The notes below the pieces were generated by a model. That model had not been told where the DNA came from. It ran no database searches and worked only from the letters and a program-made list of their open reading frames with translations. Shown piece by piece: positions 54,430-64,000 of a DNA stretch of 64,000 bases (positions within the stretch are counted from its first letter, which is position 1; each line of letters begins with the position of its first letter). This DNA is from Patiria miniata (Eukaryota > Echinodermata > Asteroidea > Valvatida > Asterinidae). The translations under genes and the position numbers were made by a program. The stretch covers positions 5,201,754 through 5,265,753 of the forward strand of contig NW_024037058.1 of the NCBI RefSeq assembly GCF_015706575.1. Direction: 5' to 3'.

Positions 54430-54680
54430 TGAGTCACTGTTTTTTGTGACTCAAGTCGAGTCAAGTCATTTTCAAGAAGTGAATCGACTGAGTCGAGTCG
54501 AGTCATTTTAAAGAAGTGACTTGAGTCCAGTCCAGTTATAGGTCCAAAAGGTTGAGTTGAGTCATTTAAAAAAAGTGAGTCGAGTTGAATTGAGTCATTA
54601 GGTCAAAAAGGTTCAAGTTGAATCGAGTCGAGTCAAGTCAAATACTTAGCCAATTTAGTCAAGTCAATTTGAGTCACGAA
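54430..54680. repeat. Degenerate GAGTC/AAGTCA repeat array
   Basis: Irregular repeats of GAGTCGAGTCAAGTCA with interspersed GGTCAAAAAGGTT. It interrupts the third trace of the minus-strand island seen at 15045-15180. Confidence 0.65.
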
Positions 54681-55985
54681 TATCTGAACACTATTTAACA
54701 AAGAAAGACAAGAGAGAAAGTCATAACAGTCTTGAGAATTGAAACTTTGGTCCTTTCTGGTTTGATTTCGGGTCTAGAATATTTTTCGCTGATGGCTGAC
54801 GTCAAAATCAAATTGCATTATTCAAAACTGTTTCTGATAAGATAAGAATGAAGTTTGCATGGTGAGGATAACAACAAGGTAATTTATGTAAAATTTCTAT
54901 TTTAGGGCAGCTGCAACCCTCTTTTAAAAGGCTTTTATTTTGGATTAATTTTGTGCACAAATACACAATGCAAGGAGACTCCTTCCTAGCATTTACATTA
55001 TTGTTCGCGATAGGGGCAGCTAGGAACCAGTTAAACATACGAGGAGCTAATCATGGTTTGATGGCAAATCATTCAAAATTTCTGGGGAAAATTTTCCAAA
55101 ACTGAATGTTGGGGAGCAATTTTCTCCATTTGATGTATCATTTAGAGTAATTAAAAAAAATAAATTCCCAAAAAGTTTTGTTTCCTTGGTAAAATCTTTG
55201 ATTTCAAGGTAAACTCGAAAAGAGCACTAATTTTAGTGATGAGTTTCACAAGATCACTTCCAGACCCTAATCTAAGACATGAGCTGAAAGTAGTTTGACA
55301 ACAAAGTTGCAATTTTTAAGAAGAACTGTTTTCATGTCAAATCTGCACTTTTTTTGTAGAAACATTGTCTATTTTTTTGTGTTTCGAACTAGACAAGTGA
55401 TGACATAAAGAAATATTCACATTAAAATAGCCCAACCAGCCTTAATATATATTTGAAGGATCCTTGCCCTGGGAATTTAAAAAAAATTTCTTTTCCTGAC
55501 AAATCCCAATTTTGTCTATTGTATTCTTACTCCCACCCCCTCCCCTAAAAAAACCCAACCCTTTTATTTTCCATCTGCAACCCTCCTAGGAAAAGTTTTA
55601 CTTTGGATTACTTTTGTAGCTCTCATAATAGAAAAATAAAATATACATTCTTCCATGCTCTCATGAACCCGAATCACTATTGGGTGACAAATGATTGAAA
55701 AATATAATATATAATTAATAATAATAACGTTTGTCAATTTTTGAGGGCAGTGCTTAATTCAAATGTAAACAAAACATTGCTGTATAGGAAAAAAAATTGA
55801 AAACATTTTTTTTCAGGCAGAAATTTGAAAATAACCAGGGCTGCTTAGTTCCAAAATAGCATTATTGACGTCTGATTCCATTGTTGTGGGCTGGGGCACC
55901 AGGGTCATGGAAACACTGACTGCTATTTATGCACAGAAACCTGCATTGATGTGTGCATCAATGTACGTACAGTATGTACAAGTGG
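54681..55985. other. AT-rich noncoding region before the TRIM-E leaders
   Basis: Contains a recurrence (about 54840-54885) of the sequence at 41240-41285, and from about 55800 the diverged equivalent of 16085-16260. No supportable gene. Confidence 0.4.
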
Positions 55986-55989
55986 ACTC

Positions 55990-56175
55990 AGTCCAATAGC
56001 TTCTAAAAATAGAACTGGGAATTTACGCACTGTGTGCAATCACATCTAGGCATTCATGAACGTGTACAGTGTATTGTATACACATCAAACGGTGTAAACT
56101 GCCTACGTTGTGTGCCATCTTCCAGAAGGATAGTTTCAAATTTTCATTTTAAACTAACAAAAGACTTCAATTCAG
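55990..56175 (+). other. Candidate class II leader exon of TRIM-E
   Basis: Diverged copy of the B/C leader, with the donor TTCAG/GTAAGA kept (GT at 56176). It lies about 560 bp before the class I leader. Confidence 0.4.
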
Positions 56176-56569
56176 GTAAGATACTTCATGTTGTACCGTT
56201 GTTGTACTCATATTACATGGCATTATTTGTCAAGAATCTTGGAATAATTGCCAGTACCGATATGTGCAGCATTGGTCTTACAAGAGGGAGTAGTCAATGC
56301 TCAAATACAATACTCTTGACAAAAATGTCCCTGTTTATAGTCTACTGGCTTGAGAGGACTAAACATATCCTTGATCCTACATTTGAACCTCAAATAAAAG
56401 TTTAACAGTTGAACAAAGAACTTGACCCTGTGGCTTCTTTCTGTTTACTATTCTGATAAACCTGTCTGTCAAATTGTTAACACTAACAGCCTATAGACCT
56501 TTGGATTCGTTAGATGTAGAAAACAGTCGCATGCTGTGTTTGATTTTACTCGTGCAGCACGTACCAAAG

Positions 56570-56732
56570 CGCTACATAAGTGGAATCCGGGACTGCAAAT
56601 AACTGAACTCAACATCATGTGCCGTTTTGATACAGAGGGGTGTATACATACAGTAGATTGCCATCTTTGTTCATTTCAACCATTGCCGTAAGTGACATCA
56701 GAATGGGCAGATAGCAATGACTCATTTATTTG
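56570..56732 (+). other. Candidate class I leader exon of TRIM-E
   Basis: Shares the TACAGAGGGG and CATTGCCGTAAGTGACATCA blocks with TRIM-D. The donor is TTTG/GTAAGA (GT at 56733). It follows the class II leader, making TRIM-E the only gene with both. Confidence 0.4.
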
Positions 56733-56829
56733 GTAAGATTTTTATTTAGTGGGTCTACCTATAAGTCTGTCTATACATTTGATATAAACAGCATCACATT
56801 ATCTCATATGAAGTACATGTACATGTTAA

Positions 56830-57343
56830 AGGGAAAATACAACATTTGCAAACATCAAAAAATAAAACTACTTAATCATTTTGAAATACCTTGCTGGACT
56901 GTTAGTGAATGACAGTGTAAAGCATCCTGTAAAATCATGGCACCTGGTATACTGTCATTTTCAAGAAAAGTGGTATTTTTGTATCAATTTCCAACGCTGA
57001 TCGGCCGATCAGCGTTGGAAACAACTGGCTTTTTTTCAAATACTGGCCCCAATTGACCATCACACTTGTTTGCAATCGATTACAAACCTATGAACGGGTA
57101 CGAGCCAGCTAGACTGGTTCCCTGACCTTACAATTCCCCAATGTATGTTAAAGGCTCTGTTTCTTCTTATATGGAGTCAGGGAACCAGACTACAGGAAAA
57201 TGATCGTTTTTCTTGGTTTTTATAGCATTTTCAAACACAAAACCTCAAAAAAGTCAGTGTGACTATATTTGCTATATATTTCCAACCCCCCAATTTCATC
57301 CATTTATGAAAATTACAGCAAAAGCAAATGATGTATATTCCCT
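56830..57343. mobile_element. 514-bp TTAA-flanked MITE with a 34-bp perfect palindrome
   Basis: Termini AGGGAAAATACAACATTTGC and GCAAATGATGTATATTCCCT are complementary at 18 of 20 positions. TTAA flanks both ends (56826-56829 and 57344-57347), and the unoccupied site is seen before TRIM-D (near 45025). The TTAA target suggests a piggyBac- or Kolobok-type source. Inside are a perfect 34-bp palindrome at 56988-57021 and a second inverted repeat, CTGGTTCCCTGAC (57114-57126), with its complement at 57176-57188. Confidence 0.75.
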
Positions 57344-57745
57344 TTAACTCAGCATTTGCCAATTACAAGTGTATACGTATTTACTGAAAATTCAGGTGGA
57401 TCCATCAAACCTGTTAGAATACAGACATGTGGAATCCATGAATCTCCTTCTATTCATGACAGAAATAAGTGACATGCATTGTTTGTACTTACATGTAGTC
57501 TCTTACAAACAAGTGTTAGACCTTTAAGAAGATTTGGCACAGGTATAGCTGAGTAAATTACAAAAAAATAATAATATAACCAAAAATCAAAACGATGGAA
57601 GGCAAGTCTTTTTTTCTGAAGTTAGTGCACTTTTCTTACAGAAAAGTGGACTTTATTGACAAGTCTTCAATTGAAATATTGGCCAGTTTAAGTACTTGAA
57701 ATATATATTTTTTTCCGGTGCAGGCAATATTGGGTTGCAGAAACT

Positions 57746-58186
57746 CCGACGATCATGAAGTGTAGGGCCCCTGTTTTGTTTTGATCAAATTAGAGTCAAG
57801 AATGTGTTATAGCTCAAAAATCACATTTACAATCAAAAGCAGTCTTTTCTCAATTCTAATGACACCCGTTTTTGCAATTTTGAACAGTTTCTTGGGGTAG
57901 AAATCATGATTTTCCTGCGTGGTTTGTGCCTTGCGATTCAGCGCGCCGTGCGTGCTCACGGTACATCGCGCGGTGATCGCCATCTTTATTTTTGGGGCGT
58001 GTGTTGTCGTGGCGCTGTCATCGTCATTTCACCCCCAAATTTCACTCAAAAAATCAAAATCCTGTCCTTTATCTATGACATTCCTGTTCATTGAGAAATG
58101 TCGCCAACTAGTTTGGTAGGTCCAATAATTTTAAAGTGGATTTTGTTCCCTTGCAGGAACCAGGCCCTACACTTTACGATCGCCGT
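57746..58186. mobile_element. About 440-bp TIR element
   Basis: Absent from the equivalent site at 45440. Ends carry GACGATCATGAAGTGTAGGG and the complement of GGCGATCGTAAAGTGTAGGG. No coding capacity is recognised; the two overlapping open frames at about 57906-58119 are not supported. Confidence 0.55.
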
Positions 58187-58232
58187 AAATCCTGCCCACC
58201 TTGACTTAAACCACCCAACTGACCCAGGCAAG

Positions 58233-58300
58233 CTCAGAGGTGGAGTGATAAGACAACTGCACTACTAAACAGGGGGTACTGGGTTCGAGCCCCACCTGAG
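58233..58300 (+). repeat. tRNA-like repeat (SINE or tRNA pseudogene)
   Basis: CTCAG at the start pairs with CTGAG at the end. A perfect B-box, GGTTCGAGCCC, lies at 58281-58291 and an A-box-like TGGAGTGATAAGAC near 58241. The anticodon stem is poor, so I do not call a functional tRNA. It is the counterpart of 45487-45554. Confidence 0.45.
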
Positions 58301-58898
58301 TAACAGTAAGACTTACCTTTCGTATACAAGTGCCCTTTTTACACCAGCATTTACCATCCCCCCCACCTATTTTTGTAAAAGATTTTTTTTTTAAATATGT
58401 GCCCTTTTTTTTAAACCAGTGCCCTTTTTGTTACCAGCAGCCTTTTACGAGTGCCCTTTTTGAAATTTCACGCAACCATCGGCGATTGTGCCGTCCTGAC
58501 AATTGCCACATATTATCCATGATCGTCTGGTTTGAACAGTGCCCTCATAGGAAGATGGTACTAGCCCCCACTCCCTATTTTTAAATTTACCAAGTATTTA
58601 CAGTGAGTGCTCTTTTCATGAACTTTTTACAACACCGAGTATACAGTGTTTATTAAAATTACGTCAGTGAGGGCAAAACCCAGTATTAGAAAAAATATTC
58701 TATTTTTTGTGAACTGTTTCATTCAGACCTGAAGCCGCATACTCATAAAGTCAATGAAATGTCATTCTTCGTCAGGTCAACTCACAAACTATTTATATTA
58801 AAAACTGTGGCAAAAGGCATTTTTTGTCAAAGTGGAAAACCTTTCACTTGTGACCTACTTTTGTTTGACTTGTTATGAATTTTATTATAATTTACCTT

Positions 58899-60290
58899 AG
58901 GGGCCATTCAGAATTTTCAATGTTTTAAAATTTCGACTTTTTTTCGAAATTATTTTGACCCATCCACCCACCCCTAAATTCGATTAATAAAAAACTGAAC
59001 ATGTGTTGTAGCCTACATGCACATGCACTTGCATGTACAGTGTACATATACTTGAACATGTACATGTATACCCATGTACATGTACATGTGTACCCATGTA
59101 CATGTGTGTCTAGTTCAGTGACGGCGTGAAGTTGTCGGTCTTCCTCTTTTGCAGTGGTGGCCTTTAGTTTTCTTGTGTTTTACCAGCTGATATGCTGTTG
59201 GGGAAGACAGGTTGCAACTTGCAGTCTTGGAAGCCACAAAGATGACCGTGGTTTTGTCATTTTCTGGATTAGCCCCATAAATGTGGCCAATTTACTGGAC
59301 TGCCTCCATAAATAAAGGTTACACTGCCACCATGTACAAAAACATGTGTCTATTTTTTCGTGAAATTTCCAGATTCGTTTGCACACATTTGCGTATCAAA
59401 ATTTCAACATGAAATTTTACAAAAAATAGACATCTGAAAAAGGCAGCACTTTCTAATTAGCCTAAAAAGGGGGTGAGTATGCTCCTAAAGCAAAAATAAA
59501 CTGCAAACTAAGCAGGGGCGGATCCAGGAATTTTTGCAGGGGGGGGGGTTTCATCAGCAAAAAAATCTGAAAATGTATACAGGTTTTTCTCCGGACACTT
59601 GGCCTCCGTATAATCAAAAACTGGTGGGGGGGCTGTTCAAATCCGACAATTATTAACACTAGATTACAGAATGGTGTACAGTATTTTGAACAGGCAGACA
59701 TTATACCAGTATAATTTTTTTTTGACAGAGCTGGTGGGGGGGGGGGGGGAGGTTTAGACCCCCAAAACCCCCACTCTGGATCCGCGCCTACTAAGCCTAA
59801 ATGTGAAAATCAAGATTTGACAAAGTTCGACATGTTTTTGTATATGGTGGCAGTGTGGCCTTTATTTACGGAGGCAGTTCAGTAAATTGGCCACATTTAT
59901 GGAGCTATTTCTGGATGAGGTGGATGGCATGTGACATACGAGGTTGTGCCTGTCACGTGAGGTAGCTGAGAAAAACATTCCCTCGTACCCCCTGCCCTGT
60001 TTGCAGGGCGGGGGTACGAGCGAAAGAAAACATCAGGTTTGGGCAGTCATCACATCACAGGCTGCGGTCCTCGTAGTCTTGAAGTCCAGTGGTTGAATAG
60101 TCCAGTTTTTATAGCGATTGGTAATCGACACCTGCGGCGTGTTATAGAGCCAATCTAGTACACCTGGTACCCTGCTGCCTCTGCACGGCCTAACCACTAG
60201 AAACGCCTGGCATCCAAGTCTACTGAAAAAAAAACACCTCCCTCTCATGCCACAGTGGGTCTATATACACGTAAATGACGTACATGTACA
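58899..60290. mobile_element. Composite insertion upstream of TRIM-E
   Basis: About 1.4 kb not present before TRIM-D. It holds an ACATGT-rich stretch (59030-59110), a foldback pair of about 85-bp arms (59263-59347 and 59830-59914), a hAT-like MITE nested within the foldback (59513-59790), and a strong GC hairpin (59982-60020). No transposase or other gene is visible. Confidence 0.5.
59513..59790. mobile_element. hAT-like MITE nested in the foldback
   Basis: Left end CAGGGGCGGATCCAGG; right end CTGGATCCGCGCCTA. An imperfect 7-8 bp duplication, ACTAAGC, flanks the element. The interior has G-runs near both ends. A CAGGGGCGGATCC end is common among hAT-type elements. Confidence 0.55.
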
Positions 60291-60483
60291 GTACATACAG
60301 GGGACCAAATTGAAAAACAAGCATATAGCATGTGAATTAGACGTTCAATTTGTGTAAAAAATTTCAACTTTACATCTGACCTATTACAACCATATCATCA
60401 TTTGAAGTTTGAATACATGTAATTCCACACCTTTTATTTGCAGGTTAAACGTCTATCCTATCACACAAAGCCCAACAGTGAGG
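60291..60483 (+). other. End of the TRIM-E intron and 5' untranslated part of the coding exon
   Basis: Colinear with the last 200 bp before TRIM-D. The acceptor is TTTATTTGCAG (AG at 60442-60443), 40 nt before the start codon. Confidence 0.55.
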
Positions 60484-62724
60484 ATGGCATCTAATGTTAC
60501 AGTGCATTCAGTGTTGGAGAAGATTAGTGTGGATCATCTGGAATGCTCCATCTGCACCAACCGTTTCAGGCAGCCCAAACTGCTGGACTGTTTGCATAGT
60601 TTTTGCCTCCAATGCCTCCAAGAGCTCAGACAGAGCCAAGATCCTAGTGGTACAAAGCTGACATGTCCTCTGTGCAGACGTGAAACCATGTTGAAAGGGT
60701 CTGGGGTTGCTGATCTCCCTAACAACTTTGCACTCAGTGCCCTGGTGGAGGAAGTTACAATGCAGGAAAAGCTACTGGAAGGTCAAGGGTCAGACATCAA
60801 ATGTCAAAACTGTGATGAGGAGAATCAGGCTACTTCAAGATGCATGGACTGTCATAATTTCCTTTGTCAAGAATGTCAAAAGGCACATGAACGTATGACT
60901 TTCATGAAATCCCATAAAATCTACACACTGGCTCAACTTCGATCGGGAGAGATTGTCTACAAGAGTAAACTAAGAGAAGAAGTTCCCAAATGTGGCAAGC
61001 ATCCAGATCAGAATCTCAATGTCTACTGTAATACATGTGAGGAAGTCATATGTCTCATGTGTACTGTTCTAGATCATGAAAAACCAAAACACTCTTGTAT
61101 TGGCTTACCTGAGGCTTTTGAGAAATGTAAGAAAAAGGTAGAAGAACTTGTTGCAAAAGTTGGTAAAACCAAAACAGAACTGAACACCACCATAGAAAAG
61201 ACTTGCATATCTCGCAAGAAACTCGACATCACGTTTGCAAAGACCAAAAAGAAAATCTCAGAAAAGGCTGACCAAGAGGTTGCCAAGATCCGACAGGAGG
61301 AGCAGAAACTGTTAACGGAGACTGACAGGATTTACCAAACAAGAGTCACAACATGTGAAGCTGCTCAAGCCAATAACAGCAAAGAGGTGACACAGACAGA
61401 GCACAAGCTAGAGGAGGTGAAACAACTCATGAATCAAGCAAGTTGCTATGAGATTCTTGAACTTCAGCAGAAGCTCTTGCATAACCTTAGTGAATTAACA
61501 GGGAAACAGCCACAGCAAGTTCCTGACAAGTTGAGCTTCATGGACTTTGAAGAAGGTGAGAGGTCACTTGGGAGACTCATTCTGGAGGAAGAGCCAAAGG
61601 CTGCAGCAAAGCAATCACCAAGACTTGCAAGATCATGTGTGAAGGAGAAATGGGAACTAAAGACCAATGTCAAGATCTTTGGATTAACAAATTCAACGAT
61701 AACACATGTTGCAGCAATCTCTGACAATAAAATACTTGCACTAGCTAAAACATATTCATTGAAAGGAATGAGTGGTGTACTGTTTACAGCATCAATTCCC
61801 AATAGTCACCAGGAAATATTTTCTATCCCACAAAGGCTACAAATCAATGGCCTCACTAATGCTATAGAATGTACTGCAGTGAGCAAAGATGACAAGCTCC
61901 TTGTTGTAGATGGTCCAGATGTCAAGGTTTTGAAAAAGCAATATCAGCCCCTTCATCAGTTCACACCAGGTAGAGGGTCAGTCAGCCAACCAACATGCCA
62001 TGAGTTCACACCAGGTAGAGGGTCCGTCAGCCAACCAACATACCGTGGGTTCAGGCGAGGTAGAGGGTCAGTCAGCCAACCAACATGCCGTGGGTTCAGG
62101 CGAGGTAGAGGGTCAGTCAGCCAACCAACATGCCATGAGTTCACACCTGGTAGAGGGTCAGTCACCCAACCAACATGCCATGGGTTCAGGCGAGGTAGAG
62201 GGTCAGTCAGCCAACCAACATGCCATGAGTTCACACCAGGTAGAGGGTCAGTCAGCCAACCAACATGCCTTGCAGTGGATGACAGCAATCTAATAGCAGT
62301 GGGTTATGAAGGCATGGATGATATATCTCTACACAACCCAGATGGATCCCTCATCAGGAGACTGCCTGCTCCGATGATCGATGATTATCTAACAATGTAC
62401 AATCACTGCCTTCTCTACACAACACACCAAAACAAAAGGTTGGTATGTGTAGACTACTACGGTACCAGTGTATTCTCAGTAGACATGACCAGCAACATGC
62501 ACGAGGAAGGGCACCCTACTGGTGTGTGCTGTGACAGTGATGGCAGCATCTATGTTGCTGTGGATAGACATCCAAAAGGCGATATTCTGCATTACAGTCC
62601 TGATGGCAAGTACATTGGATGTGCGATCAAGGGATGTGGTTCTCCACGTGGCATCACATTCACATCAGGTGGTGATCTGGTAGTGGCTGCAGATGAGTCT
62701 GTAAAGGTCTATCACCGAGTGTAA
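60484..62724 (+). CDS. TRIM-E: TRIM paralog with an expanded propeller loop
   Basis: Predicted 746-residue paralog with intact RING (residues 21-64), B-box 1 and B-box 2 (with two extra residues between the last His ligands, as in TRIM-D), a coiled coil with one heptad unit, and an NHL-like propeller. In the propeller, the loop that reads FTPGRGSDSQPTC once in A, B and C is expanded to seven 15-residue units (residues 494-598). This adds 90 residues of Gly/Arg/Ser/Gln/Thr-rich sequence without breaking the frame. The rest of the propeller is normal to VYHRV. ATG 60484 follows the acceptor by 40 nt; the open extension to 60409 crosses the acceptor and is not used. Confidence 0.9.
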   Translation: MASNVTVHSVLEKISVDHLECSICTNRFRQPKLLDCLHSFCLQCLQELRQSQDPSGTKLTCPLCRRETMLKGSGVADLPNNFALSALVEEVTMQEKLLEGQGSDIKCQNCDEENQATSRCMDCHNFLCQECQKAHERMTFMKSHKIYTLAQLRSGEIVYKSKLREEVPKCGKHPDQNLNVYCNTCEEVICLMCTVLDHEKPKHSCIGLPEAFEKCKKKVEELVAKVGKTKTELNTTIEKTCISRKKLDITFAKTKKKISEKADQEVAKIRQEEQKLLTETDRIYQTRVTTCEAAQANNSKEVTQTEHKLEEVKQLMNQASCYEILELQQKLLHNLSELTGKQPQQVPDKLSFMDFEEGERSLGRLILEEEPKAAAKQSPRLARSCVKEKWELKTNVKIFGLTNSTITHVAAISDNKILALAKTYSLKGMSGVLFTASIPNSHQEIFSIPQRLQINGLTNAIECTAVSKDDKLLVVDGPDVKVLKKQYQPLHQFTPGRGSVSQPTCHEFTPGRGSVSQPTYRGFRRGRGSVSQPTCRGFRRGRGSVSQPTCHEFTPGRGSVTQPTCHGFRRGRGSVSQPTCHEFTPGRGSVSQPTCLAVDDSNLIAVGYEGMDDISLHNPDGSLIRRLPAPMIDDYLTMYNHCLLYTTHQNKRLVCVDYYGTSVFSVDMTSNMHEEGHPTGVCCDSDGSIYVAVDRHPKGDILHYSPDGKYIGCAIKGCGSPRGITFTSGGDLVVAADESVKVYHRV
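61963..62277 (+). repeat. Coding minisatellite, 7 units of 45 bp
   Basis: Seven exact-length units without indels. Two alternating unit types exist: one starts TPGRGSV, the other RRGRGSV, and unit ends vary among CHEF, YRGF, CRGF, CHGF and CLAV. The first and last units are of the TPGRG type found in the single-copy loop of paralogs, so the array grew by internal duplication within this gene. Confidence 0.9.
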
Positions 62725-62847
62725 GGACAGATTAATTAAACTGGGCTATCCAGCGTATCCACCAACCACTAATTCCATCAGGCATTGAGCATTGTTATCA
62801 CTGAAAAAGAACTTGAAAGTTCATTCCCTCGAATAACATTCTACGCA
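62725..62847. repeat. Array-unit 3' flank after TRIM-E
   Basis: The same sequence follows the other TRIM genes, here including AGATTAATTAAACTGG with a possible ATTAAA signal. It is interrupted after CATTCTACGCA. Confidence 0.6.
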
Positions 62848-63724
62848 CAGGGTTCGAAATTAGGGGTAGCCCGCAAGCCAAATGCTAGTCAAAACAGCGG
62901 CAGACTAGTCAAACTAGTCCTTGAGAAGCCCAGCTTGCGAGTCAAAAATTTATTGGGATACGGCAAAGATGAATGATGCAAAGAAATATATCATTAAATT
63001 CAGAAAGCAAACCTGTATCAATCTTCGTTAAATCAGTAGATCTGTATTAAAAACACTGACAAAATTGCCTCAGAATAGATGAGAAATGCGTTGGAGAGGG
63101 AAATTCAAGTCTGTTTTACATTGGGTACTTGGATGAGAATGAAAATGATAACAACGCGAAGATTTACCAACCTACATCAGATGGATTCTAGACTTATTCA
63201 GGCTCATTTGGATCAGATTTTAATACAGTTCTTATATTACAATCATTTTAGATTTGTTTGTAAATTAACCGTCCCAAAAGGCATTTTATTGTCTCCTATG
63301 TAAGTTTCAGTTTTTATCCAATGACTGCCACAATATTATTTCATAAATTTTCGTACTTCAACGAGTGATCGAGTTCCACGAGTCCACATGGAAGATTTCA
63401 GAGTTCAATTTTTGGCACGATATTTCTCTTTCACGTCATTCAATTTTTCAGGTTCCATAAAATATTGAGGGAGATTTTCTTAAGAAATCAATGTACCGAA
63501 ACTAATTTCAAATACTCTGGCTTTTACACGTTAATTTTCCTTTTCGAGGGGCCCTGAAGCGCCACCAGACTCTATACAGGTTTTACATGTATGCACATTG
63601 TTGTTTATGAGACACTTTATAAAAGAAAACACATGCAGGGGAGTAAAAATGTCCGTGGGCTAGTTAAGAGTCTGTTTCAGTAGCCCGGCTGGCTAGTGAA
63701 ACAAAAAGTAAGGGTCGAACCCTG
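62848..63724. mobile_element. 877-bp hAT-like TIR element
   Basis: Ends CAGGGTTCGA and TCGAACCCTG are perfect complements. The flanks TACGCA and TACACA may be a degraded duplication. The empty site (ATTCTACAATACTGTATA) is visible after TRIM-B. No transposase frame is seen, so it is nonautonomous. Confidence 0.6.
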
Positions 63725-64000
63725 TACACATACTGTATATTTGGTTTATTTCTAAGGTCTTTGGTCTCTGTATGTGTTGACTTTAATACCTCAACCACTT
63801 CCCCTTTGGAAAACCTTGGACTTTTAACACTCAACCCACTTCATATAAAATCCTAGATCTGGTAGTTCAATAATGAGAGCAAAGGAATGGCCCTTCACAT
63901 TGTTAGCAAATAGGGCAGTGCACATTTTCAAAGTATTACAAACGAGAGGGAAGGTATTACCATGAGAGGGCAATTCAATTTTCTCAGATTCATCTCAGCA
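63725..64000. repeat. Array-unit flank, continues beyond the window
   Basis: Resumes the shared 3' flank (matches 19745-20000). The array may therefore continue past the right edge. Confidence 0.6.

Noticed and set aside
57906..58119. Two overlapping plus-strand frames within a TIR element
   Set aside because: No domain, no splice context and position inside a small mobile element.
58233..58300. Functional tRNA gene
   Set aside because: The B-box and outer stem fit, but the anticodon stem is poor and the repeat has a degraded sister copy; treated as SINE or pseudogene.
61956..62288. 110-residue minus-strand repetitive frame inside TRIM-E
   Set aside because: It is the antisense of the 45-bp coding repeat; a repeat length divisible by three keeps several frames open by chance.
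1..64000. CRISPR arrays, bacterial operons, ribosome binding sites, rRNA
   Set aside because: The window has splice sites, metazoan TRIM genes and eukaryotic retroelements; none of these prokaryotic features was seen.

Overview
This is animal nuclear DNA, AT-rich and intron-containing, with no bacterial operons, rRNA genes or CRISPR. The gene content suggests a marine invertebrate deuterostome, most likely an echinoderm: lineage-expanded single-coding-exon TRIM genes, DIRS-like, Penelope-like and non-LTR retroelements, many small TIR elements, and frequent ACATGT runs. The species cannot be fixed from the sequence alone.

The backbone is a tandem array of five intact plus-strand TRIM genes of the RING / B-box 1 / B-box 2 / coiled-coil / NHL-like propeller type (TRIM56-like): TRIM-A 7044-9032, TRIM-B 17592-19622, TRIM-C 30438-32468, TRIM-D 46456-48489 and TRIM-E 60484-62724. 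Each coding region is one exon that starts 35-45 nt after a conserved 3' splice site. Noncoding leader exons lie 1-4 kb upstream and come in two classes. A, an extra copy before A, and D use class I; B and C use class II; E has both in tandem. The array unit (leader, intron, TRIM exon, several kb of repeated 3' flank) recurs about every 10-16 kb. Its length varies mainly because mobile elements have inserted into the flanks. No TRIM reading frame is interrupted.

Region by region: 1-3300 unclassified and repetitive DNA; 3405-7060 a duplicated TRIM-A leader/intron block whose first copy ends in a decapitated TRIM exon; 9107-10551 a non-LTR retrotransposon fragment; 13976-15180 and 26773-27990 exon-like islands on the minus strand, one resembling a receptor tyrosine phosphatase domain; 20521-25367 a near-intact DIRS/Ngaro-like element (Gag, RT-RNase H, SGNH hydrolase-like ORF, no recognisable tyrosine recombinase); 33759-36325 TIR elements; 37580-40857 a head-to-head pair of Penelope-like elements with hammerhead-like motifs; 42300-44164 probable exons of an unidentified minus-strand host gene; 48504-49562 a possible solo LTR; 56830-58186 and 58899-60290 nested TIR and foldback elements; 62848-63724 a hAT-like TIR element.

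Together the TRIM paralogs look like a rapidly evolving, possibly immune, E3 ligase cluster. The RING, B-boxes and linker are homogenised, while the first propeller segment, the coiled-coil heptad number (B, C) and one propeller loop (E) vary. TRIM-D has lost a RING zinc ligand. Functional statements are inferred from domain architecture; the window shows no expression evidence.
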